Assembly (NCBI RefSeq): GCF_029223485.1
Contig: NZ_JARHTP010000001.1
Span: 372,001 to 436,000, forward strand
Source: Streptomyces coacervatus
GTDB lineage: Bacteria > Actinomycetota > Actinomycetes > Streptomycetales > Streptomycetaceae
Length of the DNA: 64,000 nt
Direction of reading: 5' to 3'
The notes below the pieces were generated by a model. The model had not been told where the DNA came from. It worked only from the letters and a program-made list of their open reading frames with translations, and searched no databases. The translations under genes and the position numbers were made by a program. Shown here piece by piece: positions 30,591 to 46,004 of the stretch (within the stretch, counting starts at the first letter, position 1; the number at the start of each line of letters is the position of its first letter).

Positions 30591-32432
30591 TCAGTGGTTC
30601 ATGAAGGAGGTGACGGGCAGCGCCCGCGAGACGATCCGCACGTCGCCGAGGCGGGCGTGCAGGATCTGGTCGATCTTGCCTGCGTACTCGTAGCCGCCGA
30701 GCAGCCACGGCAGTCCGACGGAGGTGATGCCGGCCGCGGTGGCCCTGGGGTTGCGGACGACGGGGCAGCCCTCGACGTAGAGGGTCGTGTGTGCGCCGTC
30801 GTTGACGACGGCCAGATGCCACCAGGTCTCCAGCGGGGTCTCCTGGCCCCAGTTGGTGGCGATGCCCTGCTGGTTGAGCGGGCGCATCGCCCACTGCGGC
30901 TCGCGGTCGTTGGACAGCGACAGCGTGGCGAGTGGCTCGTCGGGGTCGTCGGCGGTCTTGCCGGCGGCGCCGCCCGTGCCGGTGCGGCTGACGATCCCGG
31001 ACCAGGCGTGGTGGTCGGGGTCCCAGTCGGCGGGGAGGCGGTAGAACGCCTCGATGGTGTAACCGTCCTTGAACGTCGCCGAGTTGAGCGGCGCGCCGTC
31101 GACCGTCTTCAGGTACGCGCCCTTCAGCGGGGACTTGTAGCCCTGGAACTCCAGGCTGCCGTGGCCGGGCTGGTCGGGGTGGTGGTCGGACGACCAGTTC
31201 AGGGCGCCGCCGCCCACCGTCACGAGGGTGAGGTCGTTGCCGCGCCCGGACAGGTCGCGGACGGTGCCGCCGACCGCCGTACCGGCGTCGTGGCCGTCGA
31301 ACCGCCAGTAGGCGACCGTGCCGGGGACCAGCATCCTGGACGCGGGGCGGGCCGGACGCGCAGGAACCGGGGCGAATCCGGCGAAACGTTTCTCGAAATC
31401 GATCTCCACCGAGAAACGGTCCGCGTCGCCGCTGAGCTCGATCTCCTGCCGCTCCAGCTCGTTGAGGCCCTTCGCGGCCCGGCCCAGGATCCACGGGGAG
31501 ACCGTCTCCACGTCGATGACGCCCCGGTCCAGGTCGAAGCGGTAGAGGCGGATCATCGCAGCGCCGCCGAAGTAGCGGTTCTGATAGTTCGTCAGATGCA
31601 GGTGTACGTCGTTGCCCGCGGCGTTCTTGCGGGTCGCGCGCCCGGCCGGCCAGTAGTGGCCGTTGAGGGTGAGGAAGATCTGGTCGTGGTCCTTGACCAA
31701 CTGGTCCCACAGCTGCTGCCCGTACGCCGACAAGGCGTCGTCCTCGACGACCAGTTCGTGCGTGGTGAGGACGACCGGCGTCTTCGGGTGCTGGGCGAGG
31801 ACGTCCTTCGCCCAGGCGTACCCCTTCGCCGACAGCCGCCAGTCCAGGGCGAGGACCATCCACTCGCGACCCGCCGCCTTGAACAGGTGGTAGGTGTTGT
31901 AGCCGTCCGCCGAGGCGCCCCCGAAGGTCTTCTTGCCCTTGAAGCGCTGCGGCCCGAACGCCTCCAGGTACGGCGTCGAGCCGCGCTGGTCGTCCGTCGA
32001 CGACTTCACGTCGTGGTTGCCGGCCAGGACGCTGTAGCCGACCCCCTTGCGGTCCAGCAGCCCGAACGCCTCGCTGATCGCGGCGACTTCGTCCCCGGCG
32101 CCGTTCTGGGTGAGGTCGCCCAGATGCGACAGGAAGACGAGGTTCTCGTCCTTCGCATGCTCCAGCAGATAGCGCAGGGACGCCTCGACCGGCGCCTTGT
32201 CGATGCTGGGCCCGTCGAAGAGGTACTGCGTGTCGGGCATCACCGCGAGCGTGAAGCGACGGCTGTCCGGGTCGGGCCGCCAACTGCCCGCGGCGGCTGC
32301 CTCCGCGACGGTCGGCAGGGCGACCCCGGCCGTAGCCACGGCGCCGAGCAGCGCGGTGGCGCGCAGAAAGCTGCGTCGTGCGGCACCGGCCTGCGCGGCC
32401 TCGCCCTGGTGGTGGTCATGCGAAGTGCACAC
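30591..32432 (-). CDS. Tat-exported metallophosphoesterase with C-terminal LamG-like domain
   Basis: The GTG at 32432 follows GGAG; 613 aa. Tat signal RRSFLRATALLGAVATAGVALPTVAEA. The calcineurin-type core (about residues 50-290) shows AVMPDTQYL, SHLGDLTQNG, LAGNHDV, LTTHEL and LNGHYWP, the full metal-site set. Residues ~380-613 form a concanavalin A/LamG-like domain (AYWRFDG, LEFQGYKSPLKG, YTIEAFYRLPADW), probably binding a carbohydrate. The gene lies 47 bases after the GH2 gene in the same operon. It is a phosphodiesterase or phosphatase acting outside the cell; substrate unknown. Confidence 0.87.
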   Translation of the reverse strand: MCTSHDHHQGEAAQAGAARRSFLRATALLGAVATAGVALPTVAEAAAAGSWRPDPDSRRFTLAVMPDTQYLFDGPSIDKAPVEASLRYLLEHAKDENLVFLSHLGDLTQNGAGDEVAAISEAFGLLDRKGVGYSVLAGNHDVKSSTDDQRGSTPYLEAFGPQRFKGKKTFGGASADGYNTYHLFKAAGREWMVLALDWRLSAKGYAWAKDVLAQHPKTPVVLTTHELVVEDDALSAYGQQLWDQLVKDHDQIFLTLNGHYWPAGRATRKNAAGNDVHLHLTNYQNRYFGGAAMIRLYRFDLDRGVIDVETVSPWILGRAAKGLNELERQEIELSGDADRFSVEIDFEKRFAGFAPVPARPARPASRMLVPGTVAYWRFDGHDAGTAVGGTVRDLSGRGNDLTLVTVGGGALNWSSDHHPDQPGHGSLEFQGYKSPLKGAYLKTVDGAPLNSATFKDGYTIEAFYRLPADWDPDHHAWSGIVSRTGTGGAAGKTADDPDEPLATLSLSNDREPQWAMRPLNQQGIATNWGQETPLETWWHLAVVNDGAHTTLYVEGCPVVRNPRATAAGITSVGLPWLLGGYEYAGKIDQILHARLGDVRIVSRALPVTSFMNH

Positions 32433-32479
32433 GTGTGCTCCGTGAGAGGTGACGTGAAGGGGGAAGGACGCGGGGGGTT

Positions 32480-36381
<3,902 letters not shown>

Positions 36382-36427
36382 GGTGTACCCCCTCTCGTCC
36401 GGTGCCCTTGCTTCACAGCATGCCGGG

Positions 36428-37297
36428 TCAACTCCCCTGCACCGCCCCCTCGGTGGCACCCGCGATGAACCCCCTGGCGAAGATCGTGAAGACCACGACC
36501 AGCGGGACGGCCGCCATGAGCACGCCTGCCATGACCATGCTGTAGTCGGTGGTGTGGCCGACGTAGAGCTGTGCGAGCTCCACCTGGAGGGTGACGTGGT
36601 CGGGGTTGGTGAGCACCACGAGCGGCCAGATGTAGTCGTTCCAGGCGTTGACGAAGGCGTAGATGGCGAGGAAGGACATCGCGGGCCTGATCATCGGCAG
36701 CGCGATGTTCCAGTACTGGCGGAAGAACCCGGCGCCGTCGATCCGCGCGGCGTCGAGCAGTTCGTCGGGCACGCCGTTCTCTATGTACTGGCGCAGCCAG
36801 AAGATGCCGAAGGCGTTGGCGAGGGCGGGCAGGGTCAGTGCCTTGAGCATGCCGACCCAGCCGATCTTGGACATGAGGATGAACTGCGGCAGGACGGCCA
36901 GTTGCAGCGGCAGCATCATGAAGCCCAGCAGTACGCCGAAGAGCACCTTGCGTCCGGGGAAGTCGAACTTGGCGAAGGTGAAGGCCGCCAGGGAGTCGAC
37001 GAACAGCACCAGGACCGTGGTGACACTCGCGACGACGACGGTGTTGAACATCGACCCGAAGAAATCGATGGTGTGCAGCACATGCCGGATGTTCTCCAGC
37101 AGATGGGAGCCGAAGGTCAGCTTCGGCGGGCTCTTGTAGATGTCGCGGGTGGTGTTGGTCGCCATGACGATCGTCCACAGGAACGGGAAGACCGAGATCA
37201 CGACGGCCAGGATCAGGATGATGTGCGCGGTCAGGCCCTTGGGGCGCCTGAGCCGCCGCGCGCCCGTCGCCGGCCGGGTGGTGTCCGTTGCCGTCAT
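36428..37297 (-). CDS. sugar ABC transporter permease (MalG type)
   Basis: 289 aa with six predicted membrane helices, beginning HIILILAVVISVFPFLWTIVMA. The ABC permease EAA loop is EELLDAARIDGAGFFRQYWNIALP. The ATG at 37297 follows GGGAGGAAGTC and overlaps the stop of the MalF-type gene. It pairs with that permease and the binding protein. No ATPase gene is nearby; Streptomyces sugar importers of this class commonly share the MsiK ATPase (known for the family, not shown here). Confidence 0.94.
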   Translation of the reverse strand: MTATDTTRPATGARRLRRPKGLTAHIILILAVVISVFPFLWTIVMATNTTRDIYKSPPKLTFGSHLLENIRHVLHTIDFFGSMFNTVVVASVTTVLVLFVDSLAAFTFAKFDFPGRKVLFGVLLGFMMLPLQLAVLPQFILMSKIGWVGMLKALTLPALANAFGIFWLRQYIENGVPDELLDAARIDGAGFFRQYWNIALPMIRPAMSFLAIYAFVNAWNDYIWPLVVLTNPDHVTLQVELAQLYVGHTTDYSMVMAGVLMAAVPLVVVFTIFARGFIAGATEGAVQGS

Positions 37298-38301
37298 GAC
37301 TTCCTCCCGCGCTGCACGATGCGCCAGTTGACGACGACCAGCACCATGATCAGTACGAAGAAGGCCCACACGATGGCCGCGCCGTAGCCGTAGTCGTTGT
37401 TGAGGAAGGCCGACTGGTAGAAGTACAGCAGGGTGGTCAGGCCGGCCTGGCCGGGGCCGCCGAGGTTCGCGTTGGCGGCGTTGTTGGCGAACAGGACCTG
37501 GGGTTCGCTGAAGCTCTGCAGGCCGTTGATGGTCGAGATGACCACGGTGAACAGGATGATCGGCCGCATGATCGGCAGGGTGATCTGGAAGAAGGTCCGC
37601 ACGGGCCCGGCGCCGTCTATCTTGGCCGCCTCGTAGATCTGCCCGGGGATGGCCTGGAGACCGGCCAGATAGATGATCATGTTGTAGCCGGTCCACATCC
37701 ATGTCATCAGCAGCGCGATGACCACCTTGATCAGCCACGGATTGCTCATCCATGGGACGGGCGAGATGCCCACCGTGCCCAGGATCGCGTTGACCAGGCC
37801 GAAGTTGTTGCTGAACACCGCGCCGAAGAAGATCGACACGGCGACGATCGAGGTGACGTTCGGGACGTAGAGGGCGATGCGGTAGAAGCCCTTGAAGCGG
37901 CGCACGGAGTGCAGCAGCGTCGCCAGCACCAGGGCACCGAACAGCGTGGGAACGGTGGACAGGACCCAGATCACCAGGGTGTTGCGGATCGACAGCCAGA
38001 AGACCGGGTCCGACCACAGGAACCTGAACTGCTGCAGGCCCACGAACTGCATGTCGCCCAGGCCGTCCCAGCGCTGGAAGGCCAGATACAGCGAGTAGAA
38101 GACCGGGAAGAACGAGAACGCGAGGAAGACCAGGAAGAAGGGCGAGATCGCCAGGTACTGCCGCCAGTGGGACAGCAGCCCACGGCGCCTGGGCCGCACA
38201 GCACCCGCGGGAGGCGTGCGCCGCGGGCGGAAGCGGGCCGGGCCGGGCCCGCCGAGGCGCGGGGACACCTCGGCGGAACCGGTGACCGGAGGGGACGACA
38301 C
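37294..38301 (-). CDS. sugar ABC transporter permease (MalF type)
   Basis: 335 aa with a proline/arginine-rich cytoplasmic N-terminus of about 45 residues, then six helices starting YLAISPFFLVFLAFSFFPVFYSLYLAFQRW. The EAA loop reads QIYEAAKIDGAGPVRTFFQITLP. The GTG start is 1 base after the binding-protein stop and the end overlaps the MalG-type gene by 4 bases. Together they form the membrane channel of a carbohydrate importer. Confidence 0.94.
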   Translation of the reverse strand: MSSPPVTGSAEVSPRLGGPGPARFRPRRTPPAGAVRPRRRGLLSHWRQYLAISPFFLVFLAFSFFPVFYSLYLAFQRWDGLGDMQFVGLQQFRFLWSDPVFWLSIRNTLVIWVLSTVPTLFGALVLATLLHSVRRFKGFYRIALYVPNVTSIVAVSIFFGAVFSNNFGLVNAILGTVGISPVPWMSNPWLIKVVIALLMTWMWTGYNMIIYLAGLQAIPGQIYEAAKIDGAGPVRTFFQITLPIMRPIILFTVVISTINGLQSFSEPQVLFANNAANANLGGPGQAGLTTLLYFYQSAFLNNDYGYGAAIVWAFFVLIMVLVVVNWRIVQRGRKS

Positions 38302-38302
38302 C

Positions 38303-39580
38303 TCAGCTCACCCCCTGCCGGCGGGCGATCTGCTTGGCCTGGCTGACCGCGTCCTTCCAGGCGTCGTCGGGCTTCTTGCCCTTGGCCTCGATGTTGGTCA
38401 GTTCCGTCATGTAGGGGGCCATCACGGCGGCGTCGGCGGGCGCCTCGTAGCTGACCGGGATGGCCTTGGCGGCCGGGCCGAAGACCTCGATGATCTTCTG
38501 CCCGCCGAAGAAGGCGTCGGGGCCCGTCATGGCCGGCATCGCGTACGCGGCCGGGGCGGCGGGGAAGATGGCGGCGTCGGTGAAGCCGCGGGCGTCGTTG
38601 GCGGGGCTGAGGATCCAGCTGATGATCTTGAACGCTTCTTCGGGGTTGCGGCACTGCTTGGGCAGGGCCAGGTAGGAGCCGCCCTGGTTGGCCGGTCCGC
38701 CCGGCATGGCGCACACCCGCCACTTGCCCTTGGTGCCCGGCGCGGCCTGCTCGATGTCCAGCGCGTGCCAGGCCGCGCCGAGTTCGGTGCTCAGGCTCTT
38801 GCCGATGGCGGCGTTCCAGGTGTTGTCGTTGATCTTGGCGTCGAGGCCGAGGGTGTAGGGGCGGATCGCCGTGGTCCATGCGGCGCGGATGTGGTCCTGG
38901 TCGCCGATGAAGTGGTTGTTCTTGTCGATGAACCGCTTGGTGCCCTGGCCGACGGCCTGGGTGAACACCGAGCTGATGTTGTTGACCAGGTAGGTGCCGG
39001 GGACCTTCTTCTTCAGCTCGGTGCCGAGCGCGAAGTAGTCCTCCCACGACTTGGCCCGGGCGGCGACCTTGTCGGGGTCGGTGGGCAGCCCGGCCTTGTC
39101 GAACAGGTCCGCGCGGTAGAACAGCGCGGTGGGGCCGATGTCGATCGGGAAGCCGATCTGCCTGCCGTCCTCGGTCTGGGCGAGCTTGGTCTTCCAGTCC
39201 AGGTACTGGGACGAGAGCTTCTTGAAGCCCAGGTCGTTGAGGTCGAGGAAGCGGGCGGCGTTGGGCAGGAAGGACGCTATGTCCTCGCCCTTGATGCCGG
39301 TGATGTCGGGCACGGAGGTGCCCGCCGCGAGGGTGGTGGTGAGCTTCTGCTTGAAGTCGCCGCCGATGGAGGCGGTGGTCAGCTTCACGGAGCTGCTGAA
39401 GTGCGTCTTGGCCTCCGCGACCACCTTGTCGCTGAGCGCGCCACCCCAGTACCACAGGGTGAGGTCCTTGCCGTTCTTGGTGCCGCCCGATCCTGAGCTT
39501 CCACCGCATGCGACGGTCAGGCCTGATGCGGCCGCGGTCAGCGCGGCGGCCTGGAGGAAGCCTCTACGAGAAAGGTCCAC
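38303..39580 (-). CDS. extracellular sugar-binding lipoprotein of the ABC transporter
   Basis: 425 aa, GTG at 39580 after GGAGTGACCC. The N-terminus has a Tat-like SRRGFLQ and the lipobox LTVAC, giving lipidated C25. The mature part is a family-1 solute-binding protein (LTLWYWGGALSDKVV, SVPDITGIKGEDIASFLP, IGFPIDIGPTALFYRADLFDKAGLP). It delivers substrate to the two downstream permeases. Its ligand is not known; the enzymes around it point to an oligosaccharide containing mannose, fucose or galactose. Confidence 0.93.
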   Translation of the reverse strand: MDLSRRGFLQAAALTAAASGLTVACGGSSGSGGTKNGKDLTLWYWGGALSDKVVAEAKTHFSSSVKLTTASIGGDFKQKLTTTLAAGTSVPDITGIKGEDIASFLPNAARFLDLNDLGFKKLSSQYLDWKTKLAQTEDGRQIGFPIDIGPTALFYRADLFDKAGLPTDPDKVAARAKSWEDYFALGTELKKKVPGTYLVNNISSVFTQAVGQGTKRFIDKNNHFIGDQDHIRAAWTTAIRPYTLGLDAKINDNTWNAAIGKSLSTELGAAWHALDIEQAAPGTKGKWRVCAMPGGPANQGGSYLALPKQCRNPEEAFKIISWILSPANDARGFTDAAIFPAAPAAYAMPAMTGPDAFFGGQKIIEVFGPAAKAIPVSYEAPADAAVMAPYMTELTNIEAKGKKPDDAWKDAVSQAKQIARRQGVS

Positions 39581-39635
39581 GGGTCACTCCTGTTGTTCCT
39601 GTTCGACGTGGCGAGGGGAGGTGGGAGGTGGAGGG

Positions 39636-40679
39636 TCAGTGCCGCCGTTCAAAGGCGCGTGGGCCGACGGGCGGGGTGACGGGGGCGTGCTGCACGGGCG
39701 GGCCGACATCGGCCGGGATCCGGTCCGCCAGGAAGCCGTACGCCTGCTTGAGCTCCGGATCGGTCAGCGAGCGCCACCAGCGGTCGACGCCGTACCAGCC
39801 GGGGGCGGCGAGCGCCCCGCCGTGGTGCCGGACGGACAGCCCGGCCGCGAGGACGGCGAACCGCAGCCGTTCCTGAAGCGGCCAGCCGCCGAGCGAGGCC
39901 GCGACGAAGCTTGCGCCGAAGACGTCACCGGCGCCCGTCGCGTCCAGGACGTCGACGTCGAGGGCCGGGACCTCGGCGTACTCGCCGGTGATCTGGTCGG
40001 CGGCCACCGCGCCGTCGCCGCCGCGGGTGACGACCGCCACCGGGACCAGTTCGGAGAGCGTGCCGAGGGCGGCGACCGCGCTGTCGGTGCGGGTGTAGGC
40101 CATCGCCTCGGTCTCATTGGGGAGGAAGGCGTGGCACAGCCTCAGCTGGTCGAGCAGGTCGGTGGACCACTGCTGGGTGGGGTCCCAGCCGACGTCGGCG
40201 TAGACATGGGTGCCGTTCGCGGCGGCCTTGGCGATCCATTCGCGCGGCTCGGCCTCGATGTGCACGAGGGCGGTGCGCGCCTCGGGCGGGTCGCCCATCA
40301 GCGCGTCCTGCGAGTACGGGGGTTCCTGGCCGTGGGTGACGAGGGCCCGGTCGTGGCCGGTGGCGAGCGAGACGGTGACGGGGGTGGGCCAGCCGTCCGC
40401 GGTGCGGGAGAGCGAGAGGTCGATGTCCTCCTGGTCGCACAGGACGTCACGGCAGTACTCGCCGTAGAAGTCGTCCCCGAAGACCGTGGCCAGCGAGGTG
40501 CGCAGACCGAACCGGGACGCGGCCACCGCGAGATTCGCTATGCCGCCGGGGCCGCAGCCCATCCCGCCCGTCCAGATCTCCTCGCCGGGCGTCGGAGGCT
40601 TCCCGAGCCCGGTGAGGACGAGGTCGTAGAAGAGCAGCCCGGTCAGGAGCACGTCGGGCCTGTCGTCGTCCACGCGCAC
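39636..40679 (-). CDS. PfkB-family carbohydrate kinase
   Basis: 347 aa ribokinase-fold kinase. N-terminal GGMGCGPGGIANLAVAASRFG and the C-terminal signature DATGAGDVF (residues 246-254, catalytic base D252) are clear. GTG start at 40679. It is the first gene of the leftward sugar operon and divergent from the DeoR regulator. It should phosphorylate the monosaccharide (or nucleoside) released from the imported substrate, producing the likely DeoR effector. The specific sugar cannot be told from sequence. Confidence 0.9.
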   Translation of the reverse strand: MRVDDDRPDVLLTGLLFYDLVLTGLGKPPTPGEEIWTGGMGCGPGGIANLAVAASRFGLRTSLATVFGDDFYGEYCRDVLCDQEDIDLSLSRTADGWPTPVTVSLATGHDRALVTHGQEPPYSQDALMGDPPEARTALVHIEAEPREWIAKAAANGTHVYADVGWDPTQQWSTDLLDQLRLCHAFLPNETEAMAYTRTDSAVAALGTLSELVPVAVVTRGGDGAVAADQITGEYAEVPALDVDVLDATGAGDVFGASFVAASLGGWPLQERLRFAVLAAGLSVRHHGGALAAPGWYGVDRWWRSLTDPELKQAYGFLADRIPADVGPPVQHAPVTPPVGPRAFERRH

Positions 40680-40694
40680 ACCCTCTCGTCAAAA

Positions 40695-40712
40695 CTCGTC
40701 ATTTTCGATGAC
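40695..40712. promoter_or_regulatory. candidate DeoR operator in the divergent PfkB/DeoR gap
   Basis: CTCGTCATTTTCGATGAC contains the inverted repeat GTCAT-N5-ATGAC. Its left part CTCGTCAT recurs as the reverse complement ATGACGAG at 40781-40788, the DeoR start codon region. This AT-rich gap controls both arms of the sugar locus. Confidence 0.45.
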
Positions 40713-40780
40713 CGGAATCGTGCGCTGATCCAGGAGATTGGTCAATACCCGAGCAGAACTGAGCATGGATTTGATTGAAG

Positions 40781-41566
40781 ATGACGAGTAGTGTTCACGC
40801 CGTGCTGGCAGAACGACGACACCAACTCATCCTGCGGGCCCTGCGCTCCGGCGGCCCCGCGGCTGTGACCGACCTCTCCGAGCAGCTGGGTGTGAGCCCC
40901 GCCACCATCAGGCGCGACCTGGTCAAGCTCGAGGAGGACGGTCTGCTCACCCGTGTGCACGGCGGCGCGGTCGTGGAGGAGGGCGACCAGCCCTTCGCCG
41001 AGGTCGCCGAGATGCGCGTGGCCGAGAAGGACGCGATAGCCGCGCACGCCGCCGCGATGGTCGCCGACGGCCAGTCGGTGCTGCTCGACATCGGCACCAC
41101 TGCCTTCCGGCTGGCCCGTCAGCTGCACGGCCGCCGCCTCACCGTGATCACCAGCAATCTGGTGGTCTACGAGGAGCTCGCCGACGACGAGGGCATAGAG
41201 CTGGTGCTGCTCGGCGGAATGGTCCGCCGCGAGTACCGCTCCCTGGTCGGCTTCCTCACCGAGGACAATCTGCGCCAGCTGCACGCGGACTGGCTCTTCC
41301 TCGGCACCAGTGGAGTGCGCCCGGGCGGGCAGGTGATGGACACGACGGTCGTCGAGGTGCCGGTCAAACGCGCCATGATCAAGGCGAGCGACAAGATCGT
41401 GCTGCTCGCCGACGCGGCGAAGTTTCCGGGTACGGGGATGGCGAAGGTCTGCGGTCCCCAGGACCTGGACGTGGTGGTGACGAACGCGCCGGTCGACCCG
41501 GCGACCCGCTCCTCCCTGGAGGAGGCGGGCGTCGAGGTGGTCGTGGCAGGAAAGGTGCAAGCGTGA
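40781..41566 (+). CDS. DeoR-family transcriptional regulator
   Basis: 261 aa from the ATG at 40781; a GTG at 40802 is an alternative, and neither has a strong ribosome site. The helix-turn-helix reads AVTDLSEQLGVSPATIRRDLVKLEEDGLLTRVHGGAV. The C-terminal DeoR sensor domain (LLDIGTTAFRLARQL, LVLLGGMVRREYRSLVG, KASDKIVLLADAAKF) binds sugar phosphates in known members. It is translated together with GH4 (4-base overlap) and faces the PfkB gene, so it very likely represses both operons until a sugar phosphate appears. Confidence 0.93.
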   Translation: MTSSVHAVLAERRHQLILRALRSGGPAAVTDLSEQLGVSPATIRRDLVKLEEDGLLTRVHGGAVVEEGDQPFAEVAEMRVAEKDAIAAHAAAMVADGQSVLLDIGTTAFRLARQLHGRRLTVITSNLVVYEELADDEGIELVLLGGMVRREYRSLVGFLTEDNLRQLHADWLFLGTSGVRPGGQVMDTTVVEVPVKRAMIKASDKIVLLADAAKFPGTGMAKVCGPQDLDVVVTNAPVDPATRSSLEEAGVEVVVAGKVQA

Positions 41567-42900
41567 AGCTGACGATTCTGGGCGGCGGCGGATTCCGCGT
41601 CCCGCTCGTGTACGGGGCGCTGCTGGGCGACAGAGGCGAGGGCCGGGTCACCGAGGTCGTCCTGCACGACCTGGACGCCGGACGGCTGTCCGCGGTGACC
41701 CGCGTCCTCGCCGAGCAGGCCGCCCAGGTCGCCGACGCACCCGAGGTGACCGCGACCACCGACCTCGACGAGGCGCTGCGCGGCGCCGACTTCGTCTTCT
41801 CCGCGATCCGCGTCGGCGGCCTGGAGGGCAGGGCGAACGACGAGCGGGTCGCCCTGGCGGAGGGCGTCCTCGGCCAGGAGACGGTCGGCGCGGGCGGCAT
41901 CGCCTACGGGCTGCGCACGGTCCCGGTCGCCGTCGACATCGCCCAGCGCGTGGCCCGCCTCGCCCCCGACGCCTGGGTCATCAACTTCACCAACCCGGCG
42001 GGCCTGGTCACCGAGGCCATGTCCCGCCACCTCGGCGACCGCGTCATCGGCATCTGCGACTCGCCGGTCGGCCTCGGCCGCCGTATCGCCCGTGTGCTCG
42101 GCGGGAACCCGAAGGAGGCGTGGATCGACTACGTCGGCCTCAACCACCTCGGCTGGGTCCGCGGCCTGCACATCGCCGGGCGCGACGAGCTCCCGCGGCT
42201 GCTCGCCGACCCCGACCTGCTCGGCTCCTTCGAGGAGGGCAAGCTCTTCGGCGTCGACTGGCTGCAGTCCCTCGGCGCGATCCCCAACGAGTACCTGCAC
42301 TACTACTACTTCAACCGCGAGGCCGTCCGCGCCTACCAGCAGGCCGAGAAGACCCGCGGCGCCTTCCTCCGTGACCAGCAGGCCCATTTCTACGAGGAGA
42401 TGCGCAACCCCGACGCCCATGCCCTCGCCGCCTGGGACCGCACCCGCGCCGAGCGTGAGGCGACGTACATGGCAGAGAACCGGGAGACCGCCGGCGCCGG
42501 CGAGCGCGATGCCGACGACCTCTCCGGCGGCTACGAGAAGGTCGCCCTCGCCCTGATGCGGGCCATCGCCCGCGACGAGCGCACCACCCTGATCCTCAAC
42601 GTCCGCAACCGCGGCACGCTGTCCGTGCTCGACACCGAGGCTGTCATCGAAGTCCCGTGCCTGGTCGACGCCAACGGCGCGCACCCGGTCGCCGTCGCCC
42701 CGCTGCCCGACCATGCCACCGGCCTGGTCTGCGCGGTGAAGGCGGTCGAGCGGGAGGTGCTCGCCGCCGCCGAGTCCGGCTCCCGTACGACGGCCGTGAA
42801 GGCATTCGCGCTGCACCCGCTGGTCGACTCCGTGAATGTGGCCCGACGGCTGGTCGAGGGCTACACCGATGTCCACCCCGGTCTGGCGTACCTTAGGTAG
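41563..42900 (+). CDS. GH4 NAD-dependent glycosidase (6-phospho-beta-glucosidase type)
   Basis: 445 aa. GH4 enzymes use NAD and a metal to cleave glycosides by oxidation at C3. Visible are the NAD motif LTILGGGGFRVP, INFTNPAGLVTEA, and the metal-binding Cys and His in GICDSPVG (C165) and GLNHLGWVR (H195). The closest relatives act on 6-phospho-glycosides made by PTS uptake, but this locus has an ABC importer, so substrate phosphorylation is open. GTG start overlaps the DeoR stop. Confidence 0.88.
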   Translation: MKLTILGGGGFRVPLVYGALLGDRGEGRVTEVVLHDLDAGRLSAVTRVLAEQAAQVADAPEVTATTDLDEALRGADFVFSAIRVGGLEGRANDERVALAEGVLGQETVGAGGIAYGLRTVPVAVDIAQRVARLAPDAWVINFTNPAGLVTEAMSRHLGDRVIGICDSPVGLGRRIARVLGGNPKEAWIDYVGLNHLGWVRGLHIAGRDELPRLLADPDLLGSFEEGKLFGVDWLQSLGAIPNEYLHYYYFNREAVRAYQQAEKTRGAFLRDQQAHFYEEMRNPDAHALAAWDRTRAEREATYMAENRETAGAGERDADDLSGGYEKVALALMRAIARDERTTLILNVRNRGTLSVLDTEAVIEVPCLVDANGAHPVAVAPLPDHATGLVCAVKAVEREVLAAAESGSRTTAVKAFALHPLVDSVNVARRLVEGYTDVHPGLAYLR

Positions 42901-42909
42901 TCGCCCGCC

Positions 42910-42923
42910 GGAAAGCGCTTACC
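42910..42923. promoter_or_regulatory. LacI-type operator-like site upstream of the GH38 gene
   Basis: GGAAAGCGCTTACC is symmetric except for one pair, with an AAGCGCTT core like LacI-family operators. It lies in the 56-base gap between the GH4 and GH38 genes and could add a second control point for the mannosidase and fucosidase genes. Confidence 0.4.
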
Positions 42924-42956
42924 ACCCGCTTGCCTCTCCCTCTCTGGAGACCTCTC

Positions 42957-46001
<3,045 letters not shown>

Positions 46002-46004
46002 ACC

